64,000 nt of DNA from Henricia sp. BOLD:AAB3569 (Eukaryota > Echinodermata > Asteroidea > Spinulosida > Echinasteridae): NCBI GenBank assembly GCA_037783545.1, contig JBBELK010000307.1:124001-188000 (forward strand). Direction: 5' to 3'. Of the stretch, positions 50,601-62,600 are shown piece by piece (within the stretch, counting starts at the first letter, position 1; every line of letters starts with the position of its first letter). The notes under the pieces were generated by a model, which was given only the letters and a program-made list of their open reading frames with translations, searched no databases and was not told where the DNA came from. The position numbers were made by a program, and so were the translations under genes.

Positions 50601-53600
50601 GCAGACATGGTTCATTATGAAAACATCTTTTTGGTGCAAGACAAGTTCTGACATGGTTGATTACACTGCTCCGTGCTCAGTCATGTGTGACCGTAAATTG
50701 GATTTCGTGGTGTCATAACAAAGAGGACATCATTAGCTAATACATGTAGATGGTGGTTGTCAATTTCCAAAATATTTAGCCATCTCCACGAAATTAACAA
50801 ATTAATCTCGGTTTCCTTTTTTTTAAAAACACCCTGTACGGTGTTAATGTTTTTTAACCATGAAATCGTCCATTGTATGAATTTGCGTGCAAGGAAAAAA
50901 GTTGCACTTTTGTCAGCATGTTCACTTTTACACACAGGAAGTATTTTTAGGTCATTTTTATTTTTTACAGGGCTACGGGAAGGAATTATAAGGGAAGGAA
51001 TTATAAACTGCATTTTAATTTCCAGAAAACAATGAGAACTTCTTCTGTTTTCAGTAGGAATAGGACGTTTAACCGGTTAACCGTTTAAATGTTTAGTGAA
51101 GTAAAAATTATCAACCATTTGTTTTTATACACGAATCAGAAGACAAAGGGGAAAACTAAAATTTGTTTTCATTTCAGAAAGAAGTGGCCTTTTCTCTACT
51201 TAAATATTTTCTTGACAGACGAGGGCGCTGTTTATTGCTAGTCATGGAGGGAACCCACAGTTGAAAAACAAAGAAAGAACATTACATTTCAAACAGTAGC
51301 AGTAGCCCACTGATCCATTTCTGACCCAAACAAACTTGTTGGGATTGTTGCAAATGACATACTAAACAAACTTAGTAAACTGTTACAGATCATAACACCG
51401 AGAAGTCACTGAAAATTACAAAAACTTTTGTACACAAGTCAATGGAGATTTCCTCTGTTGTCCTGAGATGACATCACGGATTTGCTCATGAATATGGAAA
51501 TTCTCACTAGCATAAAAATAGAAAACTTGCAATTACACCAAAACGGAACAATCAAATTTTCTGAAATTGACCGAAATGTTTAAAATACACCCTTTACTAT
51601 TATTATATTTAATAAAAATCCTACCGGTATTTCAAACGTCAAATAAAAAAAATTGAAAAAACGGTTTTGCCGAACGTTTAAACGAAACCCAATTTTAAAG
51701 AATTTACAATAGTTTTCAGAGGGTCATTTGTAATGACTTCAGGAAACTGAAATAAATTGATATGTGGTTGTAGTAAAATGTTGACCAGATAAAGGTTCAA
51801 TTATTATTTTGGAGGCCTAGAGGTATTGTGTACATTGCACATGCATCTATAAACACCAGCAACAATCTTTAGTGTTGGCCGAATGGTTAACCGGTTAACC
51901 GACACTTGAAAGAATTGCAAACTGGTTTCTGAATTAACCGTAAATTCCCATCCCTAGTGCAACAAAAGTGCAACTTTTTTCTTGTATGCAAAATCATAAA
52001 ATTGGCGATTGTTCTAGTGAAAATTCTGTCTGCTGGCCAACAGTAACCACTCATTGTGTGCACATGAATTCTGTGCATTGACAAAATTCAGCAATATACT
52101 TTTTGAGTTGCGTCAAAAGTATTAGACGGAAACTTATTTTGGGGGATTGAGAGTACATGTAATTAGCAATTCAATTGAATGACTATCTGCGTGTATTTAA
52201 CAATAAGCTGTGCACAAATCATGCATGATACATGGACATAATGTAGTAGATTAAAATCCAGTGTTTCCATGCAGTAGGCCTAACACTACATGTACGCATG
52301 ATAACTATGAATGACAAGGAGTCCACTACATGTATGCATGCTAATCCTACAAGCGTGTGTGGAAGAAGAATTAACCAAGCGTGGGACCGTAGAAAAAGTT
52401 TATGGTCTTTATTGGGATTCAAAACCGAGACCTCCGACTATCCGGGCAGATGCTCTACCAGCCGAGCTTCAGGGCACAGTAGTATACTCCCTCAGTGTTT
52501 CTTAAAAGCGCGTACCATTTTTTATTATTTTGTTCCAAATGGATTTTGTTCCAACCTAACAATTATGTACGGTAAAATACCTCCCCAAGATGCTATCCAA
52601 GGGAAGAAAACAGGAAATTTGCAATCCCAAATTTGGATATGGAAGCAAAAAGGTTGGTGTAATTACTGCACTGCTTTTATGGAACCAGATAAATTACATC
52701 GGTGGATGTTAGATTTTTAAGCAAAATTTCAGAATGGTAATGAGAAAAATATGACACATGATATGGTATCTGAATCTCAACTCCCATGGGAAAAAAGGGG
52801 TGTGTTTCAAAAACGTGATCTGGTCAAACATTGGGTAAACGATTGAACGATTTCGTTCTGAAATATTGGATAGCAGATTGCTTAGCAATTTTTTTATTTT
52901 GTTTAGCAATCCAGTATTTTTGTATAGCAAATTCAAAATGAATGAGTAAACACATGTTCCTAATATTCACATTTTAAAGAACCCTGCCGTAAGCTGTCGC
53001 GGTACGTTAGTCTGGTAATTTTTCCATTTTCGTTTTTTAAATTTCTCACTAACATTAACAAAACTAATCTGGAAGTGAAAATTGCATCGCTAAATCAATC
53101 CAAAAACTGCAATGCACTTTGAAAAGTGGCATTGCAGATTGTCAAAAACGCGTCGCAAAATGCGACGCGATACAGGGGAAATCGTTCTCTGAAGCAGCAA
53201 ACGTACCTCGAGATGAGCCGACCCAGGCGAGTCCCAAGACACCGTCATTAAAGTCCCTGTTGGCAAACACGTAGGCCAGGCAGTAGTCATTGTGATTCTG
53301 AAGAGAGTTTAAGTCCAGAAACTTCTCCACACCAATGTTGTCAAATCTGAATGGGTTGCTTTGCTCCGTTTTATCTTCAGTTCCGTTAATCTGGGAAGAT
53401 TCAGTAGAAGACAGTCATAAATTCCAAATTTCTACTGCAGTAAACCTTGGGTAAGACGGATCTAACGGGACCGAGCGATTTTATCTGACTTAAGCGAAAA
53501 TCCGACTTAGACGAAGATGAAAAAACGCATAGGAATTCATTGATCTCCAACCACCCAACGGTCAACAGTAAAAGAAAAGCATGCATTCCAACACCGAAAC

Positions 53601-56600
53601 ATTTTATTTTTACACTACATTTTCATTATGTACTTAGAAGGTAGAAAATCATAAGCATCATTTGCCGGGCGCGATCATACTTTTTATGCCTTAAGCGTCA
53701 CCATCATCTGATCGTGGCCATGCAGTATATGTACACATGGTGTACTGCTCAGCCCACCCATCTTAGCCAATGAAAAATGCAGCCTGTGATCACGTGTGCA
53801 CATAGAAACTGCTGGTGATAAGTGAAATGCCCATGTGTGCAAGCGTACACACAGTACAGTATCCTACAAATCAAGTTTGAGAACGGCCGTATAAAACCGG
53901 GAAATTCCTCAACTCACCGCGGTAAACATGTCAACTTTCGTCAATCCGACTTAAAAGAGGTAAAACACAAAGGAATTGAACAAATGTTCTAGGTTGATGA
54001 GTCCGACTTACACGATCCGACTTACACGATCCGACTTCAGTGATGATTTTTATTAGGAATAACATACGAGATCAAACGCTCCAAAAGATTTTGTACGAGA
54101 TTAGCTAAAATCCGACGTAGCGGACTTATGCAAGGTTTACAGATTCGTGGAATAAGAGTGTAACATATCTAAGGAAGAATGTTGGTAAACTAGCCTCAAT
54201 GCTTCAGAAAACCTTGAAAATTTATATATAGATTTTGTGTACAAGTGAATGGTAAAAAAGTCCCGTACATGGGACTTTTTAGAAAACCACCTTCGGTTGT
54301 CAATTTCCAGCATGAAATACCATTTTGGATGGTTTTTTCATGTGGTGCTTGTTACCATTGCTGTCAACACTTGTTAACTAATGATGGTACAATGGGCCTT
54401 TAAGGGTGCGCTTTATATTAAGCAAGGGCTTCATACATGTACATGTACATGTACAATACACACCGATCTTTACTATCGTCTTTAAAAATTCCACAAAAAA
54501 TAAATCTAATTCAAATCGGCTTTAGGTTACAAAGAGCCTGATGGCAAAAAAAAATGTTCAACGATGGCCAAGCCTAACCAGGCTTTCTGGAACTATCTCT
54601 CACCCTTATTCTATCCACCATAAACCCAACGTTGACATATGATCCCAGTTGGTAGCCATTGTAGATGGCGTTAAGAGCCGCAACAAAGTTATCAAACTGT
54701 GCAATAATCTCTGCGACTTCATCGTTGAAATATGCGGCGTAGGTGTGGTCGGCCTGTAGATACAGGTTACACGTCGTCTTGTCGTTGGCTTGACGTCTGG
54801 AGCGGCTGCGACCGGGATCAGTGTACAGGTTAACGTTGTGGCTGTGGGGGTGTTCTACCCAGCGCTTTGTTCTGGCAGGTTCCTGAAACAGAAAGGAACA
54901 TAAGCCATTACACCTAAAAACACCTTGAGAAGCTCGAGTCAGGGATGCCAGTGGCTCTTACCTTCAGGGCCGGAAAACAAAACTATGCGTGCATGTACGT
55001 ACGTACGTGTGCATACAGCATTGCCAGCACATGTACAGTATGTACATGTACATTGACAGTGTGCAATGTCACCGGCACCACTGCTGTATGGATACAGCGC
55101 CCTCTATGTACTTCTGATCAATAGTCTGGTTTTGTGGTACTTTAGCCGTGAATGATTATGGCCGGGATACAGACATACATGTACTGCATGTGTGCAAATC
55201 TTGTACATAGCCTGTACATACATGACATAGGGCATATCCGGACATCGTTGATCAGTAAGCGAGACAATTTTCCACGTTTGTTTGGACTTGAAGAGTTGAA
55301 AATATTATTTCCAGCCGTTTATTTTTCCGGCTTGGAAAAAAAGCTTTGCCGGATTTCTTTTTCCAAAATAAGAAAAAGCCCGGAATTCCGGCAAAGCCGG
55401 AAGACTGGCATCCTTGTTGAGTGTAGGTCTTCCTATTTAAAAATAACAGGTATATTTTTTTAATCATCTATTCAATAGAGCCATGTTCAGATGTCCTTTC
55501 CAATTTTGGTCCCGTTTGAGGAAACTTTTCGCTTGAAGACAGCACAACTATAAAAATCTGTGCGTACATGTATTTGCAATGCACTCATTAACTGTCTACA
55601 AAAGTATACAAATATATTACAAAAAAGTTCACACTCATTTTTTTAAGGGGGAAACAGAGTTTATTTCTCCGCTTTTCACGAGAATAAAATAGTATTGTAT
55701 TGATCCTCGGTTACTAGATAAACAAATTCCGAATAAAAAATAAGAAAATTCCACCCCTGTTGAAAATTAAGGACAATTGTCCATCATAAGTTTAACTTCC
55801 ATTTTATGCGAACAATGGACGGATTATGTAAATCTTTGCGTGGTGAACAGCGCCCTTTGTAGTTCAGCTCCGACATCAGCTGTTTTCAAAACCACCGCCT
55901 TCGTCTGTGGCTCCGGCCTGGTGTATCCCAGCAATATTAATGGATTAAGAAACATCTTGGGCCAATGCTAATTTGAACGTTCACCCCTCGAGCATACATG
56001 TATTTATTAACACCAAGAGAAACCATGAAGGTAAACTACACACAAAGGAAGGCATCAAATTCAAAATACAAAGAGCATTTTGAAAACGGCCTATGTGGAA
56101 CAGAATTTGCGCCGTACGTCCACACGTCCAGACGTATCACGAGCATAGCGATGCCCTGGTTACTGCTATTTGCATATAAATTGCCCGCTGACCCGATACT
56201 TTTCATTGGGAAAATACTCCAAAATCATAAAGTGGATGGATCAAAAAAGGTAGGAGGATTGTATTCTTTTTCATAGACTATTCACTGGTTCAAATAAATC
56301 GTGATTTTTGGCGAGGCCCAGTCTTCAGACAGTACAAACTCTGATTGCGCCTTTAAAGCGATCTTCATTTTTTTCTTTTCAAAATGATACCACCTTAGGC
56401 ATTAGGTGGAATAACCTCATTTGTTGTAATCACTTTGCGTAAGGTTTTCCATAACTTGTTAAAGGCCTAATGTGTCAATTGCAGGCAAGATTTTTAAAAA
56501 TTGGATTCGTAGAAATGTCATTGCACATTAGCTACATACATGTAGATAGTGACACCTCATAATATAGATAATGTACCGAGTACATGTATCACATGCATGC

Positions 56601-59600
56601 ATGCACGGTGTTTACAATCTGCGCGCGTTACATTTGAATGCCTGCAATGCACTGCCCACGAGTCCTGATTGGTCCAGCAGAGACGACAAGATTTCTGTCG
56701 CTTGTGTCCCGTGAAATGGGGCCGGTTTCAACAGGGCCTCAGTATGCAGGAGTTGGGGAATGCCTTTAAGGGACACTGTTGCAAGAGGATGCAGTAAAGG
56801 GGGCATTTTGACAACACAGACCATATTTTGCGAGGAAATACCTTTTTGCGAGGAAATACCTTTGTCCGGTCTCAAAATAAAGGAAATCAGTTTATTAAGT
56901 TGTTCTGAAGAGATAACTTACATGTAGGCCCAAAAAGGGTTACAAATAGTGTGACAACATGCCTTTCTAAAAACCCTGTGTGCAAATTTCCAATATACAC
57001 TCGTAAAGGGAACGGACACCTGTTACATTGTAGGCAGTCCCGGTTACGAGCATTATTGGAAAGTGGTACACAGGGTTTTTAGAAAGGCATGTTGTCACAC
57101 TATTTGTAACCCTTTTTGGGCCTAAGTTATCTCTTCAGAACAACTGAAACTATTTCTTTCTTTTTTTTGAGACCAAACACAGGTACATGTGTGCGTATTT
57201 TCTGGAAAATATTGTCTGTGTTGCCAAAATGCCCCCTTTACCGTGGAAAGACTCATGTACACTTTCAGTAGTGTTTTCTTGTCAAAAAAATAACCCACGT
57301 CGCCGCATCAATTCCGTTACTTTAGTCTGTCCAGCCCCAGAATACTTCTTTTTTTTTGGCCTAACTCAAGAAGTAAAATTTGGGTCGTTAAAAATGATAC
57401 AATGGGCCTTTAATTACTCACTCATGTCACTAATGTTTGATCTTAACCCCGAGTGAACCCCCATGCACACTCACCTCTTTCACGTCATTCTCGACGGCCG
57501 ATTCCTGCACCTTTTTCATCCACTTCATGGTCTCACCAGTCAGCCCGCAACCCCCCTGCGGAGGATGCTGCACGTCCGACCCCTTGTAGATAACCGAGTG
57601 AAACTTGGTCGGTTTGTCAAAGTGTCGGTGGGCGGGCTCCACGTGGTAGGTGTCGCCGTCTGCGTAGATGGTGCCTGAGAACAGCCCCTTTAGGATGGAA
57701 CCGTGGCATTTTGTGTTGGGCTCACCTGCAGGCAGATAATTAATACGGTAAATGGGTCATTCCATGAAAACAGGACACAATATAATAATAATAATGGTGG
57801 ATTCTTGTATAGCGCACATGTCTACCCTACAGGGTACTCTTGGCGCTGTTGCCATTATTACCGCTGAAATCACCAGAACTATTTCGCTTCAACTAGGTGG
57901 CTGCCTGGCCAAGGAGCACAACCATATCAGCACTTAGATTGTGGCATTCCCCCTAACAGCTCCTCAAATATCGCTTGGGTTGACGAGGCAATTAACATTA
58001 AGTCTCTTGCTCACAAACACAAACATGTTGGCACAAGTGGGGCTTGAACCTATAACCCCTCGATCACGAACACGGCTGTGTACCCACTGGACCACACGTG
58101 GGGCGGTTGGGTTGGCACAGTGGTTCTTTCCCTGCCTTTCACCTCTGGCGTCCCGGGTTCGGTTCCGGGGCGTGTATGTGGATTTGGTTTGCAGTCCATA
58201 ATTGACTGCGTGGGTTTTCCCTCAGGAGATTTCCCTGGGAGTTTGCCTCACACTTCTAAAACTGCATCTTCTCCATTGTCGCCTTTTAAAACCAAACTTG
58301 GGATCAGAAAAAAATTGTAAGGGCCTTATCGGGTTTCGAACCCGAGATCTCTGACTCACCAGGCAGTCAGAGGTCTCGGGTTAGCATGGTTAGAATCCCG
58401 ATAAGGCCTAGGCCTCAATTTATTTTCAAAAGGGCACGGCAATTTTCCCTTAGTAAAAGGGCACCTGAATGAGGAAATGGAAAATTTGTGTTAGAAGTTT
58501 TTTGGGAAACACGGCAAAAGCATATTATTTTATATATTCTAGTGTAAGTCACGCAGGTAGTATAAGTCGCGCAGGCCAAGTCAAGTTTTTGCGACCACAA
58601 GTAGAAATATGTGGCAGATCCACGCTCATTCAAATACTAAGACAATGGAAATTCCAGGCAGAGCACGGACATTCCAGGCGATATCTGGTACCGGCTGCGG
58701 TACCGCCGCCGGTACAGCACCGATCGAGCGACGTCCGTGTTGACATCGATCGTGAAGTCATATGGAAGAAGAAGAGTCATGCATGTCGGTACGGTGGGCG
58801 CTGGCGCCGGGATGAAAATGTCGGATCTGATTTGGCACAAGAATTGCTTTGTACAGTGCATTTGACGTTCGACAGTTAACTCTTTCAGTGCCTATTGTTG
58901 TTAGCACCTAACCTTAAAGTGCCAAAGTTTTTGCATTTTTCGTAATTTTGTTAAACTGAAGCTTCACATGCGTGACAATTGGCGTGTTGGAAGAAAAAAA
59001 TGTTACAATTGAGATCATACATGTACGATAACACTTTCAGAGTACATATGATAGAACGTACACGTACGACATTGGCATTGAAAGAGTTTAAATATGAAGC
59101 GCTTTTGCAAGTATAAGAAGTCATTTTGACATTCAGGAAGCCAGCTCTCTTTCACATTCGCAGTTCAAATACGTAAAATGTGAAATCCAAAGTGAACCAC
59201 TGCCGAACAGCCGAACTGAGTGAAATGTTCGGTTCGGTCCTGTTTGGTTCGGAAGTGCCAAGCTCGGTAAAATCCTGTTCGGTTCGTCTGTTCGGTTACA
59301 GCATTATTTAGCGCCTTTATGTTTCGATAGATAACCTTTGCACCAAGGAGTAAGAAAAATAGTCATCCTGAAAGTATAGGCCTTTTAATCATATCATTTC
59401 AGTAAAAATAAAAAACCAGGCAAATTTTTAGAATTTTGTTTTTAGTAGAAAGATCCATCAAGCAAAATGTTGACATGTACCGATACATCAGGGCTCAAAT
59501 TTCACGGCGGCCACGACGGCCATGGCCGCCGATGCCCCTCTTACTGACCTTGATGCCCCTCAAAAATTTGGCCCTTTCACGGCCAAAAATGCCCTGCCTT

Positions 59601-62600
59601 TTTCGCCGATGGCCGTCGTGCCCCTTTTTTGCATCAAGATAAAATGGGCGATAAACGACACTCGAAGTGTACCGCGGTACGCGTACGGCCACGGGTATAA
59701 ACTCTGCCAAAATTCCTAGAAACTGAACGAACATCATATCAACAAGCGAGAGCACAGGGCGCGCCATGTGACTCGACTATGGCACGCAGTCGGTCGTCGA
59801 TGCATAGCGCATGTACGGTACACGTGTAACAGTACATGTACATGTACTGCACTGATAAGCCACACAGCTCATACATCGTCTATGGTGGGTACACCAGCGC
59901 ATGGAAGGAAAAAAGTACATGAGCCGGCATTTGCATTATGCTTTCACTGGTATTCGTCAGGTACATGTACTGGGTATACCGCCCAGTTTTACCGGCGTGG
60001 CGAAAACGTTTTGTCCAAACAAACTCGGCCCCAATTGCCTTGTGTACAAACTCGGCCCCAGACCAACTCGGCCCCAATTGCCTTGTGTACAAACTCGGCC
60101 CCAGACCAACTCGGCCCCAATTTCTTTGTGTATAAACTCGGCCCCAGACCGACTCGGCCCCAATTCATCTGTGTATAAACTCGGCCCCAGACCAACTCGG
60201 CCCCAATTCCTTTTTTGTATAAACTTTGCCACCAGACCTACTCAACTCCAAACAAACATTTGTTTTCATTGTTTTTTTCCTTGTGGCCTTGTTGCCCTTT
60301 TTCAAAACTAAAGTTGGCCTTAGTGCCCCGCCTTGTGGCCTCGGTGCCCTTTCTAATTTGCCTTCATGCAAGGCCAAAGTGGCCTTGCCCTAAAAACTGC
60401 GAAATTTGAGGCCTGGATACATACCTTCCAAACTCCCAATGTATAGATAGTCGGGTTGGTGGACGTTAGTACCCGACGTCGTCTCTACAATGAGATTGGG
60501 TGAGAGGTGTGGTGACCCTCGGTTTAGACGAAGCTTGAAATCTCTGTAGAATGAGAAAGTATGCAATGACAGCCAAAATTAAACTGTTACATTGTATGTC
60601 CCTACTTCCAAATACTGAAAGCCACCCAGACCAAACTGGGTGGCTTTCAAGAACAGCACTTTTTTTTCCCCATCAAAATCGTTGCTCAAAATGGAATCTT
60701 TAGACAAGTCATTTTACAGGAAATTGCTATTTTTGGTAAAATCAAAATCTCTACACGTTCTACATACCTCCCTGGCCGTAATTTTCTCAAAACTTACGTA
60801 CACACCTCCGTTTTTAACAATTTGACGATCGAATTCAACTTCATAAACTTCAACTCATGCTGACTCGTGGCATCGTTATTTTCAGAGCAATGGCGCTCGC
60901 CTCTAACTGTTTCAAGCACCAGACCAGTTCCAGCACGTACCATTTTTGGACGAGGGGGGATTTGTTTTAGTGTGCCACTGTGTGGTCGGTGAATGAATAA
61001 CTTTTCACTCGTGAAGTTGCCACGCGGGTCGCTTTGACAAAAAGCCGTTTGGTGGTAATTTGACGTGAATCCTTCATTCACCGACCACACAGTGGCGCAC
61101 TAAAACAAATCCCTCCTCGTCCAAAAATGGTACGTGCTGGAACTGGTCTGGTGCTTGAAACAGTTCGAGGCGAGCGCCATTGCTCTGAAAATAACGATGC
61201 CACGAGTCAGCATGAGTTGAAGTTTATGAAGTTGAATTCAATCGTCAAATTGTTAAAAACGGAGGTGTGTACATAAGTTTTGAGAAAATTACGGCCAGGG
61301 AGGTACCGTATGTAGAACGTGTAGAGATTTTGATTTTACAAAAAATAGCAATTTCATGTAAAATGACTTGTCTAAAGATTCCATTTTGAGCAACGATTTT
61401 GATGGGGGAAAAAAAGTGCTGTTCTTGAAAGCCACCCAGTTTGGTCTGGGTGGCTTTCAGTATTTGGAAGTATGTATGTCCCAACTTGCGCCAACAATCC
61501 CAACTGTAAGGTTTTCCTAATAATAAGTTATAACTGTCCCAACAATAGATGGGCCAGATCTAACTTATTGTTTTGTAAGCCTTAAAGATAGTATACATGA
61601 TTGGTAAACTGTTACAAATAGTTTTATCCCCCTGTGTGATTGAAGATATGCATGATTAAAACCAATCTGAGCAAAAACCAGCTCCGTACTTCGTCTAGCT
61701 TTTAAGAAAACAGTCAAAAAGGGTTTGCAGTCATTTCGCCCCAAAACCATTTCGACTTGAACCATTCCGCCCTGAACCACAGCCTGTGCACGAAGTGGTT
61801 TTGGGGCAAAGTGGCATTTGGGCGATGTAGTGTTTCGACGAAGTAATTTGGGGCGAAATGGCACTGGGGCGAAGTGGTTTGGGGCGAAATGGCACTTGGG
61901 CGAAATGGTTTTGGGGCGAATAGACCTTATGCATGGCGGCCATGACAGAGGGCAGGTTTTCATATTCAAATGATGTGACAATAGACCCACAAAGTGCCTA
62001 CTCGTACATGACGCACTGTGACAATGTGACTGCCCTCTATCATGGCCGCCGTGCATAAGGTCTATTAAATTTTCGTCTCATGAGACGAAAACTAATTGTT
62101 TTACTCATTTCTCAAAGACTACAGGGTGTTTTTAAAAAAAGGAAACCGAGATTAATTTGTTAATTTCGTGGAGATGCCTGAATATTTTGAAAATTGGCAA
62201 CCACCATCTATTAGCTGATGATGTCCTCTTTCTTATGACACCACGAAATCCAATTTACGGTCACACATGACTGAGTACGGAGCAGTGTAATCAACCATGT
62301 CAGAACTGGTCTTGCACCAAAAAGATGTTTTCATAATGAACCATGTCTGCCCAGTGCAGGGCTTTTGTTGTGCCTCCAAATTATGCAATCCTTAGCCTGT
62401 TATTTCATTGCACACTCCTTAAAAGTTGGAAAGGTTGTTCATTTTCTCAGACCAGCAAAATGCAGCTTACCACTGAGCAGCGTGTGTTTGTGGTAACAGA
62501 GTTGAGGACTGTGGTAACAGAGATGAGGACTGGAAGCCTCCAGCAAGTAGCAGATGCCTTTGGTCAGTTTTTTCCTGACCGTGCCATTCCCACCAAGTCG

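Noticed and set aside
58100..58180. tRNA gene candidate with good A and B boxes
   Set aside because: Acceptor ends do not pair and the sequence runs into a SINE body; similar heads at 18835 and 52380 were rejected as tRNA genes for the same reason.
59880..60377. Long frames of NSAPxxLGP repeats
   Set aside because: Produced by the 44-bp minisatellite, with frames open on several strands at once.
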